Shown piece after piece: positions 1 through 6,628 of a DNA stretch of 6,628 bases. The notes under the pieces are model-generated. The model saw only the letters and a list, made by a program, of their open reading frames with translations, was not told the DNA's origin and did no database searches. How positions within the stretch are numbered: position 1 is the stretch's first letter; each line of letters opens with the position of its first letter. This stretch comes from Bacteroidota bacterium (GTDB lineage: Bacteria > Bacteroidota > Bacteroidia > 2-12-FULL-35-15), in the NCBI GenBank assembly GCA_026391935.1, contig JAPLDC010000387.1, positions 1-6,628 on the forward strand, written 5' to 3'. Made by a program: the position numbers and the translations under genes.

Positions 1-221
1 TTTATGGAATTTTATTTTCTAATCAAAAGGCTTATCAATAAAGAAGAAAAGCATAATAATTTGCTTAAAAAATCAAGCGTATATAGGCAAAAGCTGTTCC
101 GTTTACCATAAGTATGACAAATTAACAGCAAACCCCTGAAATCTCTTTACCAGAAAGGAAAGTATTGTTCAGGATTTCTACAGAATTAAACACTAAATTT
201 GTCTAACAAAAATCAAGGAAA
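1..221. other. Non-coding leader upstream of the regulatory operon
   Basis: No recognisable gene is seen here. Frame 1 is open from the window edge to a TAA at 109-111 (about 36 codons, with an ATG at 4), but the lysine- and asparagine-rich product matches nothing I know, so it may be the tail of an upstream gene or chance in AT-rich DNA. The last 90 bases look regulatory: CCTGAA at 135-140 is mirrored by TTCAGG at 168-173 (perfect 6-base arms, 27-base spacer), an overlapping pair GAAATC (138-143) / GATTTC (173-178) is also present, and a candidate -7 box lies at 194-201. Confidence 0.5.
194..201 (+). promoter_or_regulatory. Candidate Bacteroidota-type promoter -7 box for the regulator operon
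   Basis: TAAATTTG matches the Bacteroidota housekeeping sigma -7 consensus TAnnTTTG exactly. It would place transcription initiation roughly at 206-209, giving a very short leader before the TTG start at 222. The -33 partner is weak: the nearest TTG (165-167) is 26 bases upstream of the box, longer than the usual spacing of about 19-23, so a regulator-assisted promoter is possible. Motif match only. Confidence 0.4.
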
Positions 222-899
222 TTGAAAATTTTACTCATAGAAGATGAAAAAGACCTGCTGGACTCGATGAGAACCTATCTCGAGTCGGAAGGTTATATCT
301 GTGAAACAGCTTCAGATTATCAGAAGGCATCAGAAAAGGTAAATGTTTATGATTATGATTGTGTGGTGGTCGACATTACTTTACCAAAGGGAAATGGTTT
401 ACAGATCGTAAAAGAATTAAAAGAGAAAAAATCAGAGTCGGGTATCATTATCGTTTCGGCAAAAAATTCCCTGGACGATAAATTAAAAGGATTGGAATGG
501 GGTTCGGACGATTACCTTACAAAACCTTTTCATCTTTCAGAGTTGAACGCCAGAATAAAAGCAATAGTGAGAAGAAAAAGTTTTGATGGCAGCAATGAAA
601 TTCTATTAAATGAAATAAAAATTAATATCCAATCCAGAACTGTTTATATTAATAATAATTTGTTGACGCTTACAACAAAAGAATATGAATTACTGCTTTT
701 CTTTATTTCAGCAAAAAATAAGGTCATAACAAAAAACGCTATTGCAGAACATCTCTGGGGAGATGATATGGACCAAAATGATTCTTTTGATTTCATATAC
801 ACACATATTAAAAATCTAAGAAAAAAAATGCTTGAAAAAGGTGCTGAAGATTATATAAAAACAATTTACGGTATTGGATATAATTTTTCTACAAAATAA
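222..899 (+). CDS. OmpR/PhoB-family response regulator transcription factor
   Basis: A DNA-binding response regulator of 225 residues, the usual length for the OmpR/PhoB family. The receiver domain (about 1-115) opens KILLIEDE with acidic residues E7/D8, has the phospho-acceptor D51 in VVVDITLP, S79 in IIVSAK as the switch Ser/Thr, and the conserved lysine K101 in DDYLTKPF. The C-terminal winged helix (about 126-223) shows LTTKEYELLLF, the recognition-helix region THIKNLRKKM and the closing hairpin TIYGIGYNF. The start is TTG: an in-frame TAA lies at 204-206, the next ATG is codon 16, inside the receiver fold, and only the TTG gives the canonical N-terminus. AAGGAA at 215-220 is a ribosome-site candidate but sits unusually close. 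The stop is 2 nt before the kinase ATG, so the two are probably translationally coupled cognate partners. It most likely controls itself and/or the efflux genes downstream; the target is inferred from position only. Confidence 0.95.
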   Translation: MKILLIEDEKDLLDSMRTYLESEGYICETASDYQKASEKVNVYDYDCVVVDITLPKGNGLQIVKELKEKKSESGIIIVSAKNSLDDKLKGLEWGSDDYLTKPFHLSELNARIKAIVRRKSFDGSNEILLNEIKINIQSRTVYINNNLLTLTTKEYELLLFFISAKNKVITKNAIAEHLWGDDMDQNDSFDFIYTHIKNLRKKMLEKGAEDYIKTIYGIGYNFSTK

Positions 900-901
900 G
901 C

Positions 902-2096
902 ATGAAATTATTAAACAAAACGAGTATTTACTACCTACTTTTCGCAATTCCTGTTTTTGCGATCTGTTCTTTTTTTTTATACAACCTGGTTTCGTAAAAA
1001 AATTATTACAACAACGGACCTGACAAGCGACATCGATAACCAGATCGAATTGAAACCCACGATCCAACTCTCAGACAAATCAAATTTAAATTTTTCGGAT
1101 ACAATGATCTATGATCGTTTGGAAGAAGAGGTTCTACCTTACAGAGTTTTAAAGGCCATCGTAAGTGATGGGAATAGCAATTTCGAATTAACAATCCGTA
1201 AATCCTCGATTGAATCTGACGACCTGATCGAAAGCATTATTTATCCTGTGCTATTCTTGTTCTTACTTTTATTAACCGGCTTTTTTATCATTAATTGGTA
1301 TGTGTCTAAAAAATTGTGGAGGCCATTTTATCAAACGTTGGAACAACTGGAACGGTATAAATTAAATGAAAACTCAAATAGTTTCAGCAATACTCCGATC
1401 ACCGAATTTTCAGAATTAAATAAAACACTGAATACCATGATCGATAAAATTCAGAGTGATTTTATCAGCCAAAAGCAGTTCATTGAAAATGCATCACATG
1501 AGATCCAGACGCCATTGGCCATCATAAAAGCGAAAATTGAATTATTGATCCAATCAAAAAATCTGAATGAAAGCGATATGCAGCTCATCCAATCAATTTA
1601 CAACGCAAGCAATAAATTATCATCTTTAAATAAAGCATTGTTATTACTTTCAAAAATTGAAAACAATCAATTTACAAATTCAGAGACCATTGAAATTGAG
1701 CCGCTAATAGAAAAGACATTAGGGCATTTCGAAGACATGGTCCTTTTAAAGAATATTTCAATTGAAAAAAAATACCTATCCCCGGTAAGTTTATCAATGG
1801 ATCCCGTTTTAGCTGATATACTGATCAGTAATTTGATCCAGAATGCGATCCGGCATAATATTACAAACGGCTCCATTATCATAAAACTATCCGATAATTG
1901 CATTTCAATCTCCAATACAAGTAAATCTTCGGTTTCCAATACAGATGAACTTTTTCAGCGGTTCAAAAAGAATGAGGGTTCGGCAGAATCGATTGGCTTA
2001 GGATTAGCAATAATAAAAGAGATCTGCGAAAATTATAAGATCAGACTAAATTATAGTTGCAGCAACTCTATTCACACCCTGCAGCTTAATTGTTAA
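902..2096 (+). CDS. Sensor histidine kinase, cognate to the upstream regulator, frame broken near codon 31
   Basis: An inner-membrane sensor kinase (HisKA plus HATPase_c). The natural start is ATG 902, 2 nt after the regulator stop: its frame reads MKLLNKTSIYYLLFAIP, then a hydrophobic stretch ending LYNLVS, a typical Bacteroidota kinase TM1, before TAA at 995-997. From 996 the protein continues in the +1 frame (KKIITTTDL...) to TAA 2094-2096. A single-base shift would give about 397 residues. Taken alone, the downstream frame is open from 915 and could start at TTG 957 (379 residues) but would lack TM1. In joined numbering: periplasmic sensor segment about 32-110, TM2 about 114-134, HAMP-like linker with WRPF, HisKA with phospho-His199 in NASHEIQTPLA (codon 1497-1499), N box with N314 in NLIQNAIRHN, F-box region LFQRFKK, and G2 box GLGLAI (365-370). 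The G1 region reads SISNTSKSS, where family members often have NTG. The catalytic body is intact; whether a working sensor is made depends on the frame break being real. Confidence 0.88.
970..1002 (+). other. Frame-break site in the histidine kinase (T9 tract, TAA stop, A7 tract)
   Basis: A run of nine T (970-978) is followed by the in-frame stop TAA 995-997 and a run of seven A (996-1002). Removing one base at any point between the T tract and T995 joins the ATG-902 frame to the kinase body. Dropping T995 gives the family-like junction LVSKKII; dropping one T of the tract gives FFYTTWFRKKII instead. The A7 tract cannot rescue the frame because the stop begins upstream of it. Possible causes are a sequencing or assembly error, a real mutation, or length variation of the T tract. 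No clear programmed +1 slip signal is seen at TCG TAA A. Confidence 0.8.
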
Positions 2097-2161
2097 AAAG
2101 TAAATTGTATCTACAGATTTCATCCAGATTCTTAACCTAATTTTAGGCATTAATATTACCT
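2097..2161. other. Gap between kinase and channel genes
   Basis: A 65-base AT-rich gap. It holds a small inverted repeat, CCTAA-TT-TTAGG at 2136-2147, ending 14 bases before the ATG of the channel gene. This could be a regulator-binding site or chance. TAATTTTA at 2138-2145 is a one-mismatch version of a -7 box, without a well-placed -33 TTG. No Shine-Dalgarno sequence and no terminator hairpin with a T run are visible, so read-through from the regulatory genes is plausible. Confidence 0.3.
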
Positions 2162-3400
2162 ATGCAAAAGAACATTTTTGTACTGCTTTTTATTTTTTTT
2201 CTTTCTCCTTGTATTGATGCACAAACACAAGGATTGGATTCCTATATCCAGAAAGGTTTAATTAACAGTCCATTATTATTAGACTATCAAAACCAAATAC
2301 GCTTAAATCAAATAGACAGCAGTGTACTTTTGGCTCAAAAAAAACCACAAGTAAATGCAATCGGGCAGGTATTGGTAGCGCCTGCATATAATGGATACGG
2401 ATATGATGAAGCTGTAACCAACACGGGTAATTATGCCGCTCAAGTAAGCGTATCTCAGATCATTTTTGCCAAAAAAATATATGCTCCGCAGTATGAAGCA
2501 CTTCGGATAGAAAACCAATCTATATCCAACACTTCAAAGATCTCTGAACACGATTTAAAAAAAAGCATAACGGATCAATATTTAACCGCTTATTCATCCT
2601 TGGCAGCACTTTCCTTTCTTAAATCAACGTATGAATTAATGCAAGAGGAGAAAGTTGTATTGCAAAAATTCGTTGAGCAGGGACTTAGTAAACAGACGGA
2701 CTATCTCTCATTTGAAATTGCGATTCAATCGGAAGAGATCCAGATGAAACAGCTGCAAAATCAATATCGGAATGATCTGCGCCAGCTGAATTTAATTTGT
2801 GGCATAAATGATACCGCTTTATATATTTTGACCACACCGGATATTCAGGTACAGACAAAAATTGACAATAACAATTCATTATTCCTGAAACAATTCAAGA
2901 TTGACAGCATCAAGATCAACAACCAAAAATCTCTGGCAGCGGCAAACTATAAACCTAAATTGAGTTGGTTTGCGGATGCTGGATTGTTAGGCTCAAACCC
3001 GTCCTTACTTTATAAAAATTTTGGTGGAAGCTTTGGATTAAATTTTTCTGTTCCATTATTTGATGGCAGACAAAAAAATCTTCAATATCAAAAAATAACC
3101 CTTTACGAATCTACCAGAAGCAATTATCAAAAATATTATAAAAGCCAGCATGATCTTCAGTTCGATCAAATTTTATCGGCTATTACCGAAAATGATCAAT
3201 TGATCGCTCAGATCAGAAAACAGCTTGAAACAACAGAAACACTTATTAAAGCAAGCAAACAATTATTGAATAAAGGTGAATTGTCGGTAACAGATTTTAT
3301 TATTACGATAAAAAATTATATTGATATAAAAGGACAATTGAACACCACTGAATTAAAAAAATTACAATTAACCAACGAATTGAATTATTGGAATTGGTAG
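2162..3400 (+). CDS. TolC-like outer membrane efflux protein (OEP family)
   Basis: The outer-membrane channel component of the tripartite pump, 412 residues, close to the usual OEP length. The N-terminus is a type I signal peptide (MQKN, hydrophobic 5-15, likely cleavage after CIDA at residue 20). Cys17 is preceded by Pro, so it is not a lipobox. The mature protein has the two-fold OEP repeat: an N-terminal half with AQKKPQVNAIGQV (59-70) and VSVSQIIFAKK (95-105), and a C-terminal half with AAANYKPKLSWFADAGLL (259-276) and LNFSVPLFDGRQ (293-304). Long helices lie at about 110-215 and 310-410, and the protein ends NYWNW. The start at ATG 2162 is fixed by the signal peptide. It lies 65 bases after the kinase and 68 before the adaptor, all on one strand, which supports a shared efflux operon. 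Lack of an acylated cysteine sets it apart from the lipid-anchored OprM/CusC type. Confidence 0.93.
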   Translation: MQKNIFVLLFIFFLSPCIDAQTQGLDSYIQKGLINSPLLLDYQNQIRLNQIDSSVLLAQKKPQVNAIGQVLVAPAYNGYGYDEAVTNTGNYAAQVSVSQIIFAKKIYAPQYEALRIENQSISNTSKISEHDLKKSITDQYLTAYSSLAALSFLKSTYELMQEEKVVLQKFVEQGLSKQTDYLSFEIAIQSEEIQMKQLQNQYRNDLRQLNLICGINDTALYILTTPDIQVQTKIDNNNSLFLKQFKIDSIKINNQKSLAAANYKPKLSWFADAGLLGSNPSLLYKNFGGSFGLNFSVPLFDGRQKNLQYQKITLYESTRSNYQKYYKSQHDLQFDQILSAITENDQLIAQIRKQLETTETLIKASKQLLNKGELSVTDFIITIKNYIDIKGQLNTTELKKLQLTNELNYWNW

Positions 3401-3417
3401 GTACAAACAATAACCGG

Positions 3418-3449
3418 ATACGAATTTCAGAAAATGGAAATTTTCGTAT
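3418..3449 (+). repeat. Inverted repeat / RNA stem-loop between channel and adaptor genes
   Basis: The arms 3418-3428 and 3437-3449 pair over 11 base pairs: ATACGAA with TTCGTAT (7 bp), then TTTC with GAAA (4 bp), with a two-base TT bulge at 3441-3442 and an 8-base loop at 3429-3436. It lies wholly in the 68-base gap and ends 19 bases before the adaptor ATG. There is no T run right after it, so it is not a classical terminator. It could be an mRNA stability or processing element, a partial attenuator, or an operator. Confidence 0.5.
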
Positions 3450-3468
3450 TTGAACAATATAAAAAAAC

Positions 3469-4395
3469 ATGAAAAAAATATTATTTATTCTTTTACCACT
3501 GTTTTTAGCACTTTCCGCCTGCACAAACAACAATACCACTCAAGAGGAAGAAGAGAGCTCCGGAGCCAAAACACCGGTAACTTTAACATCTGTATTGGTT
3601 GAGCCTATTTCTGAAACGATAGAGTTGAGAGCCACATCTACTTTTCAGAAAAAGATCTCTGTAAAATCAAATTTGGCGGGATACATTGAAAACTCGACAT
3701 TGAATATAGGAGATGAAGTATCACAAGGTCAAGTCCTATTCAGTATCAAAACAAAAGAAGCTAGTGCACTTCAGGACACGGACATCCTAAAAGATTCTTC
3801 CTTATTTTTTTCAGGATTGATAAAAATAAAGGCGCAGAAAAGCGGTATTATCACAACACTCGATCATCTCAAAGGTGACTATGTTCAAGAAGGTGACCAA
3901 CTTGGAATTATTTCTGACCGGAGCAGTTTGGTATTTATTTTAGAAGTTCCTTTCGAGCTTCACACATATGTAAAAATAAATACGACCTGTGAAATATCTC
4001 TTCCGGACAATCAAGTTATTCAAGGGAAAATTACGAGTTCACTCCCAACAGTTGATGCCATGTCACAAACGCAAAGTTTTGTTGTCAGCCCGATAAGTAA
4101 TATGAGTCTTCCTGAAAATTTAATTGCAAAGATCCGTATTGTTAAATCAACAAAAGAAAAAACAACTGTTCTTCCAAAAACAGCAGTCCTTGCTAATGAG
4201 ACACAATCTGAGTTTTGGGTAATGAAGCTTATCAACGACAGCATAGCCGTAAAAATCCCTGTAAAAAAGGGAATAGAAACAAGTGAAAAAGTGGAGATCG
4301 CAGATCCTATTTTCAATGCAACGGATAGAATACTTCTAAACGGAAATTACGGTCTAAGTGATACTGCAAAAATTACAATTCAAAAAACTGAATAA
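3469..4395 (+). CDS. RND efflux periplasmic adaptor (membrane fusion protein), short lipoprotein form
   Basis: Periplasmic adaptor linking the RND permease to the TolC-like channel. The N-terminus is a lipoprotein signal with lipobox LSAC (Cys18), so the protein is probably lipid-anchored; an acidic, polar tether follows (EEEE at 26-29). The first half of the lipoyl (biotinyl-like) domain is at about 63-93 (LAGYI...GDEVSQGQVLFSI) and the second at about 119-150 (AQKSGIITTL...GDYVQEGDQLGII). They are joined by only about 25 residues, too few for the long alpha-helical coiled-coil hairpin that most adaptors use to meet TolC. A beta-barrel domain follows at about 153-226 and a membrane-proximal domain at about 230-306 (TTVLPKTAVLAN...). 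At 308 residues it is shorter than the usual 350-400. The stop TAA shares one base with the permease ATG (TAATG), indicating translational coupling. The start at ATG 3469 is set by the signal peptide; the leader is A-rich without Shine-Dalgarno. Confidence 0.92.
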   Translation: MKKILFILLPLFLALSACTNNNTTQEEEESSGAKTPVTLTSVLVEPISETIELRATSTFQKKISVKSNLAGYIENSTLNIGDEVSQGQVLFSIKTKEASALQDTDILKDSSLFFSGLIKIKAQKSGIITTLDHLKGDYVQEGDQLGIISDRSSLVFILEVPFELHTYVKINTTCEISLPDNQVIQGKITSSLPTVDAMSQTQSFVVSPISNMSLPENLIAKIRIVKSTKEKTTVLPKTAVLANETQSEFWVMKLINDSIAVKIPVKKGIETSEKVEIADPIFNATDRILLNGNYGLSDTAKITIQKTE

Positions 4396-6628
4396 TGAAA
4401 CATTTTTATAGCGGACATAAAAATTCGATTTCATTTTTGCTTGCAGTAGTTTTGCTTGCAGGATTTTTTGCATACACAAAAATGCAAACCTCCTTATTCC
4501 CTGAAATAACTTTTCCTAAAATAAAAATTGTAGTTGATAATGGTCAACAGCCTGTCGATAAAATGATGGTCACTGTTACCAAACCACTTGAAAACGCGAT
4601 AAAACAAGTGCATGACCTAAAAATGGTACAAAGCACTACCAGCCGGGGCTCATGCGACCTTTCCGCCTATTTTAATTGGGATGCCGACATAAATGTTTGT
4701 CAGCAAATGATGGAATCACGCATTAGTGAGATCCGAAATACACTTCCTCCGGATGCTGATATCCGCGTTGAAAAAATGAATCCTTCATTGCTGGCGGTGA
4801 TGGGATATTCGATGGAATGTAAAGACAAAAGTCCGATCGAACAAAAGCTGATCGCAAACACGATCATCAAACCTTTTTTGTCGCAAGTACCCGGTGTTGC
4901 AACGGTACGGATCTTAGGAGGAAAAACAAAAGAGTATTGGATAGAACTGAACACGCAGAAAATGAGTTCGTTCTCCATTACTCCCGACATAATAAAAAGC
5001 GCGATCGATCAAACAAATTTTATTACTTCAAACGGTTATTCATATGATTACAAACGATTATACTTAAACCTGACTGATGCTGGATTGCACAGTAAAGAAA
5101 ATATCGAAGACGTTGTTGTAAAAAATGATGGAAAGCGAGTCCTATTATTAAAGGATATTGCCACGATTGAGATCAAAGAACAGGTAGAATACACAAAAAT
5201 AAATGCCAATGGAAAAGAAGCATTGATAATTAATATTTTCAAACAACCGAACTCAAATCTGGTAGAGATCTCAGATGCTATGCAGGCAAAAGTTGAAGAG
5301 TTGAATAAGATATTACCAAAAAATGTATCGCTTCAGCCCTATTATATTCAGGCAAATTTTGTGAACAGCGCCATTAAAAGTGTTGTAGATTGTTTATGGC
5401 TGGGATTAATACTCGCAATCGTTGTTGCCATAATTTTTCTTCGTTCTGTAAAAGCAAGTATCACAATTTTAATTACGATCCCAATTACATTGGCGCTGAC
5501 ATTAATAATACTTCTTACGATAGGATACACGCTGAATATAATGACTTTGGGTGCAATAGCTGCGGCCATAGGATTGATCATTGATGATTCTATAGTAGTT
5601 GTTGAACAAATCCATCGCACACATGAGGAGCATCCAAATGAACACACCTCTTCTTTATTAGTAAGGTCGATTAAATATCTATTTCCGGCAATGGTTGGTT
5701 CATCCTTAAGCACCATTGTCATATTTGTTCCTTTTGTTTTAATGGGCGGTGTTGCCGGTGCATATTTTAATGTATTAACAAACACAATGATCATAACCCT
5801 GATCTGTTCCTTTTTCGTGACCTGGCTGGGACTACCAATAATATATTTATTGCTGTCAAAAAAAACACGGCCGGAACCAAAGAGCACTGTTGTAAAATCA
5901 AACAGAAAAATAAATATTGGGTGGATCTCTTTTTTTATAAAACGCCCTGTAATAAGTTTTGCTTTTGTTTCATTTCTAATTCTTTCCTTATGGTATATTT
6001 TCCCAAGACTTGAAACAGGTTTTCTGCCTGATATAGATGAAGGAACAATTGTTCTTGATTACAAATCTCCTCCGGGAACTACTGTGGAAGAGACAGACAG
6101 AATGTTAAGGGAGGCAGAAAAATTAATTGTTCGGGTTCCCGAAGTAGAAAATTATTCGCGCAGAACAGGTGCCGAAATGGGTTTTTTTGTAACAGAACCC
6201 AATCGTGGAGATTATCTCATTCAGTTAAAAACAAATAGAAAAAGAACGACAGAAGAAGTGATTGGTGCTATCCGTGAAAAGATTGCCAGCACACAACCCT
6301 CTCTGGAAATTGATTTCGGACAGATCATAGGAGACATGCTTGGAGATTTAATGAGTTCTGCTCAGCCGATCGAGATAAAAGTTTTTGGAAATAACCCTGA
6401 AGAATTAAATCATTATGCAAAACAAATTGCAGGCATTGTAGAAAATGTAAAGGGTACCGCAGATGTATTTGATGGGATCGTTGTTGCAGGGCCGGAAGTG
6501 AATATCACTCCAAAGTACTCTAAACTTGCACAGTTCAACATTACACCTGCTGATTTCCAATACCAGATGCAAACGCAATTGGAAGGAAATGTAATTGGAA
6601 ATATCATCGAAAATCAGCAAATGACAAA
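4395..6628 (+). CDS. RND-family efflux permease (partial, 3' end beyond window)
   Basis: Inner-membrane proton-driven exporter of the RND superfamily. It starts at ATG 4395, overlapping the adaptor stop, and stays open to the window edge: 744 codons of an expected 1000-1050. Visible parts: TM1 (about 11-28); first porter half (30-330) with SLFPEITFP (33-41), STTSRGSCDLS (80-90), VEKMNPS and QVPGVATVRILGG (164-176); TM2-TM6 (about 332-350, 355-376, 382-403, 430-452, 459-487); TM7 (about 515-536); and the second porter half from GFLPDIDEGTI (542-552), PPGTTVEETDRML and VPEVENYSRRTG (581-592) to IEIKVFGNN. TM4 carries the proton-relay pair D397-D398 in GLIIDDSIVVVE, as in drug-type (HAE) pumps, and not the CzcA/CusA-type motif. 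The second porter half resembles CzcA/CusA-type proteins, so substrate class is uncertain. TM8-TM12 and the rest of the second half are outside the window. An antisense open frame at 5348-5887 is a shadow of this gene. Confidence 0.95.
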   Translation, partial: MKHFYSGHKNSISFLLAVVLLAGFFAYTKMQTSLFPEITFPKIKIVVDNGQQPVDKMMVTVTKPLENAIKQVHDLKMVQSTTSRGSCDLSAYFNWDADINVCQQMMESRISEIRNTLPPDADIRVEKMNPSLLAVMGYSMECKDKSPIEQKLIANTIIKPFLSQVPGVATVRILGGKTKEYWIELNTQKMSSFSITPDIIKSAIDQTNFITSNGYSYDYKRLYLNLTDAGLHSKENIEDVVVKNDGKRVLLLKDIATIEIKEQVEYTKINANGKEALIINIFKQPNSNLVEISDAMQAKVEELNKILPKNVSLQPYYIQANFVNSAIKSVVDCLWLGLILAIVVAIIFLRSVKASITILITIPITLALTLIILLTIGYTLNIMTLGAIAAAIGLIIDDSIVVVEQIHRTHEEHPNEHTSSLLVRSIKYLFPAMVGSSLSTIVIFVPFVLMGGVAGAYFNVLTNTMIITLICSFFVTWLGLPIIYLLLSKKTRPEPKSTVVKSNRKINIGWISFFIKRPVISFAFVSFLILSLWYIFPRLETGFLPDIDEGTIVLDYKSPPGTTVEETDRMLREAEKLIVRVPEVENYSRRTGAEMGFFVTEPNRGDYLIQLKTNRKRTTEEVIGAIREKIASTQPSLEIDFGQIIGDMLGDLMSSAQPIEIKVFGNNPEELNHYAKQIAGIVENVKGTADVFDGIVVAGPEVNITPKYSKLAQFNITPADFQYQMQTQLEGNVIGNIIENQQMT

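Noticed and set aside
1..111. Open frame with ATG at 4, ending at TAA 109
   Set aside because: Only about 35 codons, low-complexity Lys/Asn-rich product, no family resemblance; could be an upstream gene tail but cannot be supported.
992..998. Programmed +1 frameshift at TCG TAA A, as in prfB
   Set aside because: No CTT-type slippery codon and no upstream Shine-Dalgarno-like stimulator; re-pairing of the Ser tRNA in the +1 frame would be poor. An extra base or tract variation is simpler.
957..2096. Histidine kinase starting at TTG 957 as the full gene
   Set aside because: This start gives a product without TM1, and the family-like N-terminus is encoded from ATG 902 in another frame. The open frame reflects a frame break, not a true start.
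3418..3468. Rho-independent terminator between channel and adaptor genes
   Set aside because: The stem-loop is AT-rich and is not followed by a T run; the downstream bases are TTTGAACAATAT and then A-rich.
5550..5610. Heavy-metal (CzcA/CusA, HME) assignment of the permease
   Set aside because: TM4 lacks the CzcA/CusA-type motif and instead has the Asp-Asp pair of drug-type pumps, so a metal substrate is not supported by this region.
5348..5887. Antisense open frame of 179 codons
   Set aside because: It lies wholly inside the RND permease gene, has no recognisable domain, and its sense-strand counterpart encodes clear TM2-TM6 motifs.

Overview
This window holds one co-oriented (+ strand) locus: a two-component regulatory pair followed by a tripartite RND efflux system. 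The DNA is AT-rich. The starts lack clear Shine-Dalgarno sequences (the first gene has only a close-set AAGGAA), an A-rich leader precedes the adaptor gene, and a perfect TAnnTTTG-type -7 box precedes the first gene. Together with protein style (a histidine kinase opening MKLLNKTS..YYLLF, a lipoprotein adaptor, a TolC-like protein ending in NYWNW) this points to a member of the Bacteroidota. I cannot name a genus.

Layout: 1-221, non-coding leader with a candidate promoter. 222-899, OmpR-family response regulator with a TTG start. 902-2096, sensor histidine kinase that begins 2 nt after the regulator stop, but whose reading frame is broken near codon 31 (in-frame TAA at 995-997; the rest of the protein continues in the +1 frame). 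2097-2161, short gap. 2162-3400, TolC-like outer membrane efflux protein. 3401-3468, gap with a good stem-loop. 3469-4395, short periplasmic adaptor (membrane fusion lipoprotein) that seems to lack the alpha-helical hairpin. 4395-6628, RND permease overlapping the adaptor stop by 1 nt (TAATG) and running off the window after 744 codons.

Working model (inference): the kinase senses an envelope or toxic-compound signal and phosphorylates the regulator at Asp51, and the regulator activates its own operon and/or the downstream pump. The permease takes substrate from the inner membrane or periplasm, the lipoprotein adaptor couples it to the TolC-like channel, and substrate leaves the cell. The substrate cannot be told from sequence. 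The permease carries the Asp-Asp pair in TM4 as in drug-type (HAE) pumps, yet its second porter half reads like CzcA/CusA-type proteins.

The overall arrangement is a common one for Bacteroidota, and I do not see a wholly new system. The points worth a second look are the kinase frame break beside a T9 tract, the hairpin-less adaptor, the mixed character of the pump, and the stem-loop between the channel and adaptor genes. No tRNA, rRNA, CRISPR array or mobile element was seen.
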